A stretch of DNA of 64,000 nucleotides from Granulicella mallensis (GCF_014203225.1 NZ_JACHIO010000024.1:36795-100794), one strand, 5' to 3'; positions 16,865-25,051 are shown, counted from the stretch's first letter. The notes: generated by a model not told the origin, from the letters alone. Made by a program: numbers and translations.

Positions 16865-17206
16865 ATGGCAACGAAGAAAGCTGTAAAGAAAGCTCCTGCA
16901 AAGAAAGCCGTAAAGAAGGCAGTCAAGAAGGCTCCCGCAAAGAAGGCTGTAGCGAAGAAGGCACCAGCGAAGAAGACGGCTGCTAAGAAATCACTAGCGA
17001 AGTCACGCATGTACATCGGCTCTTATGCTGCCAAGCCAGCGAAGAAAGCCGCTGCCAAGAAGAAGACCGTGACAAGAGCGACAGTTACCGGGACTGGCAC
17101 TCTCACTGGTCCTGTGACCTTGGCAAAGAAGAAGGCTCCGGCAAAGAAGGCCACGAAGAAAGTCTCCATCAAGGCGCAGCGGAATAACGGGCCGTTGGCG
17201 TTTTAA
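16865..17206 (+). CDS. Histone H1-like Ala/Lys-rich protein, prophage copy
   Basis: The 113-residue protein consists of A-K-K-A and A-P-A-K-K repeats around a conserved core containing SRMYIGSYAAKPAKK and TRATVTGTGTLTGPVTL. Such Lys/Ala/Pro-rich tails bind DNA non-specifically, as in bacterial H1-like proteins. The ATG at 16865 has GAGG nine bases upstream. A close paralogue with matching flanks lies at 24197-24589. Probably a nucleoid-associated protein carried by the phage. Confidence 0.75.
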   Translation: MATKKAVKKAPAKKAVKKAVKKAPAKKAVAKKAPAKKTAAKKSLAKSRMYIGSYAAKPAKKAAAKKKTVTRATVTGTGTLTGPVTLAKKKAPAKKATKKVSIKAQRNNGPLAF

Positions 17207-17240
17207 ACCTTACCCAACCCGCATTACAGGCAAGCAAAAC

Positions 17241-17275
17241 GCCCGGCAGCTCATTACGAGAGCCGGGCATTTCTG
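17241..17275 (+). terminator. Hairpin terminator of the histone-like gene
   Basis: GCCCGGC (17241-17247) pairs with GCCGGGC (17262-17268), followed by ATTTCT. It sits between the convergent histone-like and ATPase genes and may serve both. The same hairpin follows the paralogous gene at 24.6 kb. Confidence 0.6.
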
Positions 17276-17309
17276 CGTCTCACGCAGTTTCGCTTGTCTA
17301 TGACTGCAC

Positions 17310-18413
17310 CTATGCAGCTTGTGGCGCTGGAAGATATTCAAGATGCTCAAGGTGCTCATGATACTCAGATGCTTTGTGTTCCTGTCTGCCCGTATTCTGT
17401 CCAGGGAGAACCCACCACCAGCCATCACTGCGTTTACGCGACATGATTCCGAGCATCTTTTTGGCACGCTGAATGCTGCTCAGACTGAAGGGTTGTTCAG
17501 CGACCAATGACATCACCTTGTTGTAGGGCACGGGGCCATTCGCAAGAACATCGCTCAGGAAGCTCATTGCCATGCGGAGGGCACCATCCGGCTCATTCTG
17601 AGGAGGATTGATCGCTTCATGAAGCGCTTCCGATTGGCGCTCGCCCCAGACTATCCGTGTCGTATCGAGATCCACACCTTGTGCGGTGATAGTTCCATCT
17701 TCAATCATGTAGGGAAAATGGCCGGATAGGTCAGTAATGTTCGTCTTGACCTTTCCTAGAGTCTGAAATCCGTTCGGGAGTTTTGTGGCAGCGAGCACCA
17801 TACGCGCAACAGCGGTATACGAGAGTGATCCTGAAACCCGATCCAGAAGGTTCTTATTGCCGCTGTCCTTTGCAAAATGGGCGACCCCAATTACAGCTAT
17901 ATTGTGACGCTCGGCAAGTTGTGCCAATTGTTCCATCGCTGAACGAACAGCACGAGTTCCACCGGTCTCCGTTGCGGAGATGATTGGGTCAGTAATGAGT
18001 AGGCGTATACGGTCCTCTCTGTCGGATGGGAATTGATCGAGCGTCTCACTGAGTACGTCGATATCTCTCGCTACGTCGAAATAGTCCGCAATGCCCTCTT
18101 TGGTTGTGAAATTGGGAAACAAGATACGACTGACATCAGCACCATTGGCCAGCAAACGCGGAATGATCGTGTCCTCTTTGTGATCTTCGGGCGCATAAAC
18201 AATCACGTGTCCCGCTGAGGAAACAGTTCCATCCGGCAGCAGTCCTCCAACAGTTATCGCAGCAGCGATATCCATAAGAATCGTGCTCTTACCTGAGCCA
18301 GGATCGCCCGCAAGAATAGTAAGCGCTCCAAGCGGAACGAAACTTGGCCAGAGCCATTGCTTCGGCTTCGGCGTGAGGGCGCTACCCTTTTCAAAGTGAA
18401 CTCTATCTTCCAT
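17310..18413 (-). CDS. RepA-like AAA ATPase (AAA_25)
   Basis: A 367-residue RecA-fold ATPase with Walker A GDPGSGKS (residues 36-43), IVYAPEDHKEDTI after the first domain strand and Walker B LLITDPI. These are the features of RepA-type hexameric helicases or DNA-handling ATPases of phages and plasmids. The C-terminal ~100 residues look like a winged helix (YNKVMSLVAEQPFSLSSIQRAKKML), ending in a His/Glu/Leu-rich tail. It probably initiates phage replication. AAGGAGAAGGG precedes the ATG. Confidence 0.82.
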   Translation of the reverse strand: MEDRVHFEKGSALTPKPKQWLWPSFVPLGALTILAGDPGSGKSTILMDIAAAITVGGLLPDGTVSSAGHVIVYAPEDHKEDTIIPRLLANGADVSRILFPNFTTKEGIADYFDVARDIDVLSETLDQFPSDREDRIRLLITDPIISATETGGTRAVRSAMEQLAQLAERHNIAVIGVAHFAKDSGNKNLLDRVSGSLSYTAVARMVLAATKLPNGFQTLGKVKTNITDLSGHFPYMIEDGTITAQGVDLDTTRIVWGERQSEALHEAINPPQNEPDGALRMAMSFLSDVLANGPVPYNKVMSLVAEQPFSLSSIQRAKKMLGIMSRKRSDGWWWVLPGQNTGRQEHKASEYHEHLEHLEYLPAPQAA

Positions 18414-18460
18414 CAGCCCTTCTCCTTCCGGTGTCTGTCGACGTGTCGTAACGATAGGCC

Positions 18461-18480
18461 GGGTGCGATGTTCTGCACCC
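18461..18480. terminator. Hairpin between two phage genes
   Basis: GGGTGC and GCACCC are exact complements around an eight-base loop, between the 102-residue gene and the ATPase gene. No T-run follows, so it may be an attenuator or mRNA stabiliser rather than a terminator. Confidence 0.35.
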
Positions 18481-18491
18481 GACCTCCCGCA

Positions 18492-18800
18492 TTAGGCGGT
18501 GCGCTGAATCCAGACGTACAGGGCTTTAGGGTTGTTAGATAGAATCACCTTTGCTGGCTTTTCCTTAGATTTCAGGAAGTTGGCGAGAGCGGTTTTCGTC
18601 TTCTCTGCCGTCTTGCCTGCTTCAATCGGATACTTGAAGGTCTTGCCGGGCGCGAGCGTGTCAAATAAAGTCAAAGCCCGCATACGCTCTGCCGAGGCTG
18701 TATTCCGACCAGCCTTGAAGAACTGAGCAGCGATGCTCGCGTCTACTGGAGCGAAGAAATCAAAGTTGTCAGTGTTGTTGGTGTTCGTTGTGTCGTTCAT
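18492..18800 (-). CDS. Hypothetical early phage protein
   Basis: A 102-residue protein with an Asn/Thr/Asp-rich N-terminus, then DASIAAQFFKAGRNTASAER and a basic C-terminal part ending in ALYVWIQRTA. No family is recognised. It is encoded between the excisionase-like and ATPase genes and shares their strand, so an early-gene role is likely. An AGGA sequence lies just upstream of the ATG. Confidence 0.55.
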   Translation of the reverse strand: MNDTTNTNNTDNFDFFAPVDASIAAQFFKAGRNTASAERMRALTLFDTLAPGKTFKYPIEAGKTAEKTKTALANFLKSKEKPAKVILSNNPKALYVWIQRTA

Positions 18801-18885
18801 AGGTCCTACTTTCTGCCTTTCGGCGGGTTATGAGAAATGGCGTGGATGGCATAGCCGCTGCACATCCCAATATGCGGGCGCAGGT

Positions 18886-19119
18886 CTAGGCGGCTATAGC
18901 CTCGCTCGTCGGCTTCGTAGGCCGAATGGTGCCGATGAAATCCATGCGTGCAATGCGTTGTACTTCGGACATAGGAATGCGCACGGAGCCGCCATGTCGG
19001 CGCGTCTTGAGCCGCTTGTCCGCGATTAGGTAGTCGATGCTGCGCACCGACAGCGAGAGCATGATCGCGCAGTCTTCCCGCGTTACGAGTAGTGGTTGAA
19101 TTGTTGTTGTATTTTCCAT
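18886..19119 (-). CDS. Excisionase-like HTH protein
   Basis: The 77-residue product has a MerR/excisionase-type helix-turn-helix (LLVTREDCAIMLSLSVRSID, YLIADKRLKTRRHGGSVRI), as in HTH_17 proteins. Its place near the integrase suggests it directs excision or represses early genes. GGAGG lies four bases before the ATG, slightly tight. The wing-like RRHGGSVRIP segment fits DNA binding. Confidence 0.75.
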   Translation of the reverse strand: MENTTTIQPLLVTREDCAIMLSLSVRSIDYLIADKRLKTRRHGGSVRIPMSEVQRIARMDFIGTIRPTKPTSEAIAA

Positions 19120-19286
19120 AGAACCTCCGGGGCTAAAGTTGATGTTTAGCCTTGAGAGGTAATTGGTTGTAGGTGGGGCAGATGGTCACCGCTCAAGGCA
19201 CGTACACTCCGACGCTTTCGCGTCAGGGTGTTGCATACATGAGCGGCCAAACTTCATCCGCATAGCTACAATAGCAAGGGGTGCCT

Positions 19287-19757
19287 ATGAGTGCAAGCGA
19301 AAAAGCAGAACTTTCTTTAGAGCCGCTAGAGCTAATTGAAAATGAATCCGGTCCTTTCACCTGGAACGTCGATGATTCCTTTATCGACCCCCTTGGGTAT
19401 GCAGGCATCGAACCTGCTTCGCCCGCTCAACTTGCGCGAATGAAGGACAAAGCACGCAGACCTCTTGAAGACCCCAAAGATTTCACAGATGAAATCACCA
19501 AGCACTTCCGCGACGAGTTGAGGAAGCAAGAGCAATCTCCTGATGCGTTTTCTAAGCGCCTCGAAACCTATTTGGCTAAATCTGATGGTCAATATGAAAT
19601 CAGGTCAAACAAAGAGGCTCGGCGCAGAGAAAGAGGAGTTGAGCAGAACCTAACCAAGTTTGTACAAGGAAGTCAGTACATCTATGGAGACGGGCAATCA
19701 CGCAAGATTCTCTATGTGCTGATATTCCCCACCAGCTTGCGCATCCTCACAGACTGA
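19287..19757 (+). CDS. Unknown prophage protein
   Basis: A 156-residue, charged, soluble protein, helical in the middle (DEITKHFRDELRKQEQSPDAF) with a C-terminal hydrophobic strand (KILYVLIFPTSLRIL). I chose the ATG at 19287 because AAGGGG ends five bases before it; a GTG two codons earlier is possible. It is the only plus-strand gene between the excisionase and integrase, where phage cargo or superinfection genes often sit. Family unknown. Confidence 0.55.
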   Translation: MSASEKAELSLEPLELIENESGPFTWNVDDSFIDPLGYAGIEPASPAQLARMKDKARRPLEDPKDFTDEITKHFRDELRKQEQSPDAFSKRLETYLAKSDGQYEIRSNKEARRRERGVEQNLTKFVQGSQYIYGDGQSRKILYVLIFPTSLRILTD

Positions 19758-19789
19758 CCCGCCAGATAGAGAAGCCCTCTATCCCGCTA

Positions 19790-20944
19790 TCAATCCAACA
19801 TGGCTAAGTGATCGCGGATGGTAGTTGAGTCAGCGTGTGCATAGCGCATGACCATACTTGAAGACTTATGGCGGCTGAACGCCTGGACCACGGCGAATGG
19901 GGCTTTCTCAGCAACGATCGATATCGCGGTGTGCCTGAGATCGTGCCAGCGAATCTTCAGCTTGGCATCTTTCGTCGCCTGAGCAAACCATTTCTTGTTA
20001 TCGCCAATCGCGAACACGGCATCAGTTGGAGCATCGTATTTCCGGCCAGCAAGCCGTGACCGTTTGAGTTTCTGAATCCTTTTCAATGCCTGTTCTGCAA
20101 GCCCCATCATCTCGCAGACATAGGTTTCACCATTCTTAGTGTTCAACGCGGTGATCTTTTTGTTCTTGAAATCCACCTGTGGCCATAGCAGCCCGTACTG
20201 TTCGGACTTGCGCCAAGCGGTTCCAAGAGCGAAATCAAGCTCACATAACCGGTGTTCAATCACATCCGGCTGGTACTGCGCGAGGTGAGCTTTCGATTCA
20301 CCACTCTTGCGGATGGCATTTCGTAGCTTTTCAATCTGCTCGTTAGTTAGGCGCTGCCCAACGTGATTGTCCATCTTGCGCTGTGGGACATTGCGGACAG
20401 GGTTCACCTTCACCCTTGAGCGTTGCAGCGCGCGGCGATAGACGCCTGAGAACGTGGACTTGATACGGTTGACCGTACCAGGGGCAAGATCTCGTTTGCG
20501 CTGAATATCAATAAGCCAATCGTCTATCTGGGCCGTTTGCAATGTTGACGCGGGATGTGAACCAAACGCTGCGATGATCTCTCTGATGACACGCGGAGGA
20601 TTGATCTGATCTTTGAACTCAGTCGGGTTGGCCTTGACGTGTGTCAGATAGTCATCAGCCAACTCTTCTACGGTGACGCCAGCCGCATGACGATCCTCTT
20701 CAGCGAAGGTGAGGACCGGCTTCTTTGCGGTGACAGGCAACACGCCTTCACCTGTCCGCAGGATCATCCGAGCTTTATCGATGTAGGCCACGGCGGCATC
20801 ACGATCAGTACCGAAAGACTTCCGCACCCAATTCGGCTTCCCTGTCGCTGTTGTGCCATTGAGGTAGCGGGCGCACCACTTCCCACTTCCTAGCGGCCTC
20901 TCGTATACACCGGGCATCTTCTTGGGTTTGCGGCCTCTTGGCAT
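19790..20944 (-). CDS. Tyrosine recombinase (phage integrase)
   Basis: A 384-residue integrase with an N-terminal arm-binding region, a SAM-like core (TVEELADDYLTHVKANPTEF onward) and the catalytic domain with Arg245 (TAWRKSE), His334-x-x-Arg337 (HDLRH), His359 and Tyr368 (MRYAH). It integrates the phage at the tRNA-Arg site whose 3' half lies 190 bases upstream of its start. GGAGG lies eight bases before the ATG. The usual G-[LM]-R of box I is TAW-R, a mild variation. Confidence 0.92.
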   Translation of the reverse strand: MPRGRKPKKMPGVYERPLGSGKWCARYLNGTTATGKPNWVRKSFGTDRDAAVAYIDKARMILRTGEGVLPVTAKKPVLTFAEEDRHAAGVTVEELADDYLTHVKANPTEFKDQINPPRVIREIIAAFGSHPASTLQTAQIDDWLIDIQRKRDLAPGTVNRIKSTFSGVYRRALQRSRVKVNPVRNVPQRKMDNHVGQRLTNEQIEKLRNAIRKSGESKAHLAQYQPDVIEHRLCELDFALGTAWRKSEQYGLLWPQVDFKNKKITALNTKNGETYVCEMMGLAEQALKRIQKLKRSRLAGRKYDAPTDAVFAIGDNKKWFAQATKDAKLKIRWHDLRHTAISIVAEKAPFAVVQAFSRHKSSSMVMRYAHADSTTIRDHLAMLD

Positions 20945-21134
20945 CGTGATTGCCTCCGAGGTCAGTATCCCATCTTGTGCTACTTTTGTGCTACTTTTTC
21001 CCGGTAATTCGTGCCGCTCGGTGCGGTCCGTGCAGCCGGATGCAAGCTCAAAACCATCGTTTATCTTATTTATTTTGTTATGTTTATGCGTTTACGTGCA
21101 GTTCAGTTCAGCGAGATTCAGGAACATGGAGAAT

Positions 21135-21184
21135 CGCACTCCTAACGCGAAGGTCGCAGGTTGGACTCCTGCCCGGGCCACCAC
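21135..21184 (+). other. attR: 3' half of tRNA-Arg(CCT)
   Basis: An anticodon arm with loop CTCCTAA (anticodon CCT, 21142-21144), a T-arm (GCAGG/CCTGC, 21157-21173), CCGGGCC acceptor strand, discriminator A and CCA are seen. No D-arm or matching GGCCCGG 5' acceptor strand lies upstream, so it is not a complete tRNA. The T-loop TTGGACT departs from TTCGAAT. This is what integration into a tRNA 3' end leaves at one junction. The intact gene should lie left of this window. Confidence 0.7.
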
Positions 21185-21398
21185 ATATCCTCAATATCCA
21201 TGCGTGTTTTACGACACTCCCCAAAAGCTATCAAAGCCTCCAAAACCAGCTTGTGCTACTTTTGCACCCTGTACTTTGCTGCACACAATACCATCCATAA
21301 ACAGAAAAGCCCACCCTGCTGTCAGGATGGGGCGCGTGTTGAATGAGCATGATTGATTCAGCTTGTATGAGAGCGAGCCGGATAAGGATGATGTGAGT

Positions 21399-21776
21399 TC
21401 AATGCTTCAGCTTTGCGTATTGCTCACCGGTCTGTTCGAGCTTGACGCCGCCTTCGCCATTCTGAAGAGCAGAATCTAGAGCCTGCCGTGCAGCGAGATC
21501 TAAACGAGTGGGAGTACGGGAGATCATGTCCCGAATTGTGTCGGCATGATCGAACCTTCTCTTCCGGCCAACCATCATCCAGTTGGGGTCAAGGAACTCA
21601 ACATACCAATCACCGTGTTCATATTTGAACCTGAGCCAAACGGATTTAGGCCGGGCACATCTGGAACATTGCCGCTCACCACCGGGCCAGTCTCCGAGCG
21701 CAATCAAACTCATGCAAGAGGAGCACATTCGGCCTGACTCCCGCAGCGATGTCGTCGATGCCTGTTCGGCGCTCAT
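21399..21776 (-). CDS. Small zinc-ribbon protein
   Basis: A 125-residue protein with two CxxC pairs (C18/C21 and C37/C40) enclosing a loop, then WLRFKYEHGDWYVEFLDPNW and a helical tail. The metal-binding ribbon is clear; the family is not recognised. It is the first gene to the right of attR, divergent from the membrane-protein gene at 21857. Confidence 0.6.
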   Translation of the reverse strand: MSAEQASTTSLRESGRMCSSCMSLIALGDWPGGERQCSRCARPKSVWLRFKYEHGDWYVEFLDPNWMMVGRKRRFDHADTIRDMISRTPTRLDLAARQALDSALQNGEGGVKLEQTGEQYAKLKH

Positions 21777-21856
21777 TGCGGAATTCTACACGAAGAAAAA
21801 GCGAAGAGCGTGATAGCCTGAACAGTGGAGCCTTGGTACCGGGGAGGATGGGCGGC

Positions 21857-22273
21857 ATGGCAAATGTTTACGACGCAGGCAGGTTACGGCTGACGGTCAA
21901 GGAGAAACTCGCCCTAATTATTAGCATTGCATTTGCACTCGGGTCGTTCGACTCACATGATGCGGTGCTTGTTGTTCCGTCGCTTTCTGTCGCGGCTATT
22001 GCTTTTGTCCTTCTGTGTATCTGGCATAAGGGAAATCCTTGGAATCGTTTGGCAACGGCCATCTTTTTTCTTGTAATTTTGGTTTTCGCCGGACGGAGGA
22101 GCCTACGGCATACCTCCCTGCCCGCACCAGCTATCAATACAGCCGCTCCTGCACCGCAACCTTTGTCAATCAATCAGAATGCAAACAACAGTGACTGCTC
22201 AAACATTGTGGCTGGCGGAGATGTTAATAATTGCACTTCTTCGGAGAGGGCTCATGTCAAAAATAAGCACTAG
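21857..22273 (+). CDS. Membrane protein with Cys-AG-DV-Cys motif
   Basis: From ATG 21857 (GGGGAGG about nine bases upstream) the product has 138 residues: two or three hydrophobic helices (LALIISIAFALGSF, SLSVAAIAFVLLCIW, LATAIFFLVILVFAG), a Pro/Ala-rich linker and a C-terminal NNSDCSNIVAGGDVNNC motif. The frame overlaps the next gene by 20 bases. The shared motif suggests the two products act together in the envelope. Confidence 0.6.
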   Translation: MANVYDAGRLRLTVKEKLALIISIAFALGSFDSHDAVLVVPSLSVAAIAFVLLCIWHKGNPWNRLATAIFFLVILVFAGRRSLRHTSLPAPAINTAAPAPQPLSINQNANNSDCSNIVAGGDVNNCTSSERAHVKNKH

Positions 22274-23201
22274 CATCATTCTCTTGCTCATTTGCATCTC
22301 TGGCTACGGCCAAACTCCACAGACATCCATTCAGCAAAAGTCCACGAATAGCTCATGCGCCGCTATCAATGCGGGCCGCGACGTATATTGTGTGTCACAA
22401 AAACCTCCAGAAACCATGAGTAGTCTTCGCAAGAAGACTGCCGCACTAGCTACGCAAATTTTGGCATTCTCTTACGCGCGAGAGGGTCAGCCTGGCGACG
22501 TGGACAATCAAGCACTGGCCCAGGGTATTTTGGTCAGCATAAATCGCAATCCTGCTTCCGGGCAGGCATTCATATCTAACGTTAATCATTGGAACGCTGA
22601 AACCAGAGACATGTTTCTAAAAGACTATTGGCCCCAGGTCACAGCACTGACGGGAGAATTGGCTGCGGCGGGTTTCGACGTAACACCTGTGTCGCGCGGA
22701 GCAGCAGCGAATGATCCTCGCACAATAGGCTTGATGCTAAGTGTAGTTTCCGCTCGTATTGGCAAGAAACCTCCTTATTCGAGAACCTTGACGAAGGACG
22801 AAGCCAACGCCATCCTGCGAGGGTTAGGCAAAGGCGCGAATATAGAAATCTATGCAAAGAAGGACGATCCTAACTCTTTGCTAATCGCTGGGACTCTCGC
22901 AGCAGAAGCAAACCACCTAGGACTGCTACATGACATTACAGTACGCCCCCTTGAGGACAAGCAGCCCGCGTTGACCGGGATTCAGTTGGTAGTTCCATCT
23001 GCTGATCTGGAGTTCAACTTTCAGAGCGTTTATCTGACGCTCAAAGAATGTGAACTGGAAACCACCATCACTACACGAGAGACAAAACCTTACCGAGTAT
23101 TCCTTGCGATTGAAGTGTGGCCAGCAACTCAAGCAGAGATTCCTCAAGATGGTATGCCATCGATGATTGTGAATACCGGTCCGCAGGTCACATCGCAATA
23201 A
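22254..23201 (+). CDS. Secreted protein of unknown function with Cys-AG-DV-Cys motif
   Basis: A 315-residue product from ATG 22254, with GGAGAGGG just upstream. It has a signal peptide (ISTSIILLLICISGYGQ), then STNSSCAAINAGRDVYC, matching the end of the preceding protein, a helical middle region and a beta-rich C-terminal half. No catalytic motif is seen. The overlap with 21857-22273 shows translational coupling. Likely periplasmic. Confidence 0.6.
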   Translation: MSKISTSIILLLICISGYGQTPQTSIQQKSTNSSCAAINAGRDVYCVSQKPPETMSSLRKKTAALATQILAFSYAREGQPGDVDNQALAQGILVSINRNPASGQAFISNVNHWNAETRDMFLKDYWPQVTALTGELAAAGFDVTPVSRGAAANDPRTIGLMLSVVSARIGKKPPYSRTLTKDEANAILRGLGKGANIEIYAKKDDPNSLLIAGTLAAEANHLGLLHDITVRPLEDKQPALTGIQLVVPSADLEFNFQSVYLTLKECELETTITTRETKPYRVFLAIEVWPATQAEIPQDGMPSMIVNTGPQVTSQ

Positions 23202-23298
23202 GCTCGCGGCTAGATCGTGACCCCACGAGTTGCTATGACACAGCAAAAGGGCAGCACTCCTCCATATCGGTTCGGAACAGTCTCCTTAAACGGAAAAC

Positions 23299-23330
23299 GC
23301 CCGGTCCTCATGAGAGGTTGCCGGGCATTC
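23299..23330. terminator. Hairpin terminator (cassette copy A)
   Basis: GCCCGG (23299-23304) pairs with CCGGGC (23321-23326), with inner pairing of CCTCA and TGAGAGG. It separates the plus-strand secreted-protein gene from the minus-strand small acidic gene. The same hairpin recurs at 24751-24780. Confidence 0.55.
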
Positions 23331-23360
23331 TTGCTTGTGTCGCGGTTGGTGATGGATTAA

Positions 23361-23510
23361 TCAAAGCTGGCTAGGTGCCCTATAGACGTAAGCCTCACCT
23401 GGCTTCACGACCTCTTCCTTCGTTGGAGCCTGTTCATCGGTGGACTTCTCTTCTGTGGGCTTCTCTGCGGTGGGTTCCTTTGCAATTTCCTCGGAAATAA
23501 CTGTCGGCAT
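23361..23510 (-). CDS. Small acidic Glu/Lys/Thr-rich protein, copy A
   Basis: The 49-residue product starts MPTVISEEIA and is made of E-K-P-T-E-E-K-S-type repeats. The ATG at complement 23508-23510 follows AAGGAG at good spacing, which settles the start over the longer open frame. A diverged copy lies at 24791-25051, with conserved upstream DNA. Probably disordered; function unknown. Confidence 0.55.
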   Translation of the reverse strand: MPTVISEEIAKEPTAEKPTEEKSTDEQAPTKEEVVKPGEAYVYRAPSQL

Positions 23511-23715
23511 ATCATTTCTCCTTATAGGTTGAGAGATTGATGACTTTCTGTGCTTGTTGAAAATGTGCCGCAGACACAGAGGCAGGAAAGCGAATTCAAC
23601 TGCACTGATATTCAGGTGTGGTGTTCGGAAAGATGGCCCGGAGGGATACACGGGAATCATGCACCCAAATTTTGTACCACATCCGGCTTTCAGGCGTCCA
23701 AGAGAACAGAACAAA

Positions 23716-23742
23716 AGGCCAGCCTGTTATGGACTGGCCTCT
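23716..23742. terminator. Hairpin terminator between convergent features
   Basis: AGGCCAGCC-type and GGACTGGCCT arms flank a short loop, followed by CTATTT. A stronger version is found at 25570-25600. It is part of the repeated architecture of this zone. Confidence 0.45.
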
Positions 23743-23789
23743 ATTTAGCTTTAGAAATCAGAATTAGATCGCGACTCCACGCATCGCCA

Positions 23790-24092
23790 TTATTTAGTAG
23801 ACCAGTCATACAAATTAGCTCCTGCACCCGTCACAGGCTGTTTTGCATAAGCGTAATGCTGTGCGAAACGTGCCCATAGAGGACCTTCCACATACATGCC
23901 GCCCCAGATGGTTGGGTGGGTTCCGTCAATTGTGTAGGTCTGTTGGGTGTTCACATTACCAACTGAAACACCCGCAGGTAATGTCGCCATGAAGGGGCTG
24001 AACTGCCCGGTAGCATGTTCATTCAGCACAGGCACACCGTAGTCATTTGCAACCTGGGCTTCCAACGCATTCCAAGCGTTCATGATGACCAA
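23790..24092 (-). pseudogene. C-terminal fragment of an SGNH/GDSL-like hydrolase
   Basis: The 100-residue frame ends in a block with DGTHPTIWGG, like the Asp-x-x-His catalytic motif of SGNH esterases, followed by a helix (LWARFAQHYAY). The N-terminal part, including the nucleophile Ser block, is absent. Phage tail fibres and secreted esterases both use this fold, so it may be a phage tail remnant. The start codon is uncertain. Confidence 0.5.
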
Positions 24093-24196
24093 ATCCTATA
24101 CCTCGCACGCATGAACCAAAGTTGATTCTTCCCTATTCGCTGCTTCGACCTCATTCTGGCATAGGCTCCCAAATCTATCTATGAGAGGCAGAGATC

Positions 24197-24589
24197 ATGA
24201 ATTTCCATGAGTTCGCAAAAAAGGCTCCTGCAAAGAAAGCAGCAAAGAAAGCAGTGAAGAAGACTCCAGCAAAGAAGGCCGCTACGAAGAAAGCTCCCGC
24301 GAAGACGGCTGCGAAGAAGACCGTCAAGAAAGCTCCAGCAAAGAAGAGCGCTGCAAAGAAGTCCCCTGCAAAATCACGCATGTACATCGGCTCCTACGCT
24401 GCCAAGCCCGCAAAAAAAGCCGCAGCAAAGAAGAAGACCGTGACAAGAGCGACGGTTACCGGTACTGGCACTCTTACTGGCCCTGTGACTTTGGCAAAGA
24501 AGAAGGCCGTCAAGAAAGCACCGACAAAGAAAACGGCAAAGAAGTCTCCCTTTAAGGTGCGCTCTTCAGTTGCTTTGACGGCGTATTAA
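24197..24589 (+). CDS. Histone H1-like Ala/Lys-rich protein, second copy
   Basis: A 130-residue paralogue of 16865-17206. The N-terminus differs (MNFHEFAKK) and the repeat tract is longer, but the core from SRMYIGSYAAKPAKK through TGPVTLAKKK is essentially unchanged. GAGAGG precedes the ATG by eight bases. Upstream ~90 bases and the downstream hairpin also match the prophage copy. Probably a DNA-coating protein. Confidence 0.75.
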   Translation: MNFHEFAKKAPAKKAAKKAVKKTPAKKAATKKAPAKTAAKKTVKKAPAKKSAAKKSPAKSRMYIGSYAAKPAKKAAAKKKTVTRATVTGTGTLTGPVTLAKKKAVKKAPTKKTAKKSPFKVRSSVALTAY

Positions 24590-24621
24590 GCCGTCTCCAT
24601 TCGCACTACAGGCAAGCAAAT

Positions 24622-24655
24622 GCCCGGCAACCCATCACGAGAGCCGGGCTTTTCT
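24622..24655 (+). terminator. Hairpin terminator of the second histone-like gene
   Basis: GCCCGGC (24622-24628) pairs with GCCGGGC (24643-24649), followed by TTTTCT. Compared with the prophage copy, the T-run is better. Confidence 0.65.
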
Positions 24656-24750
24656 ACGTCTTAGGCAGCTTCACTTGTTAGCCAACCTCGAACACAACAA
24701 AGGCCAGCACTCCTACATATCAATTAGGAGCAATCTCCGTAAACGGAAAA

Positions 24751-24780
24751 CGCCCGGTCCTCATGTGAGGTTGCCGGGCG
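24751..24780. terminator. Hairpin terminator (cassette copy B)
   Basis: CGCCCGG and CCGGGCG arms enclose a loop almost identical to that at 23299-23326. It lies 10 bases past the end of the acidic-protein gene copy B. Confidence 0.55.
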
Positions 24781-24790
24781 CGTGTACCTG

Positions 24791-25051
24791 TTAGAACTCG
24801 CCCACCTGTCCCTCCTTCAAACCCTTGGGCCCGTCTTCGTCAAAAGCACTGCTATGAAGTGCTGGGTTCAACTTCTCGGGAGCCTTTTCCTCAGTGAACT
24901 TCTCTGCGTCGGCCACCATGCTCAAAGGTATCGCATGGAAGTCCTCACCTGTCTCTAGTGGCGCTTCCTCTGTGCGAGCCTGTTCATCGGTAGACTTCTC
25001 TTCTGTGGGCTTCTCGGCAAAGAATACATTCTCGGATATGACGGTGCTCAT
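24791..25051 (-). CDS. Small acidic Glu/Lys/Thr-rich protein, copy B
   Basis: The 86-residue product starts MSTVISENVF and shares the EKPTEEKSTDEQA segment with copy A, then has an extra C-terminal part ending EGQVGEF. AAGGAG lies upstream of the ATG. The DNA before the gene (25052-25200) also matches that before copy A, so promoter and leader were duplicated too. Function unknown. Confidence 0.6.
   Translation of the reverse strand: MSTVISENVFFAEKPTEEKSTDEQARTEEAPLETGEDFHAIPLSMVADAEKFTEEKAPEKLNPALHSSAFDEDGPKGLKEGQVGEF

Larger units (their letters stand above)
1..21184. mobile_element. Prophage, right-hand part (HK97-type tailed phage)
   Basis: A co-oriented minus-strand head module (terminase pair, portal, protease, capsid, connector, head closure) is joined to phage-type HNH nucleases, a RepA-like ATPase, an excisionase-like gene and a tyrosine integrase. 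The integrase start lies about 190 bases from a tRNA-Arg 3' half, which I take as attR. Tail, lysis and left attachment genes must lie beyond the left edge. No CI-type repressor was recognised. The head genes look intact, so the phage may be functional, but the missing left part prevents a judgement. Confidence 0.9.

Noticed and set aside
21135..21184. Complete tRNA-Arg gene
   Set aside because: No D-arm or pairing 5' acceptor strand upstream; only the 3' half is present.
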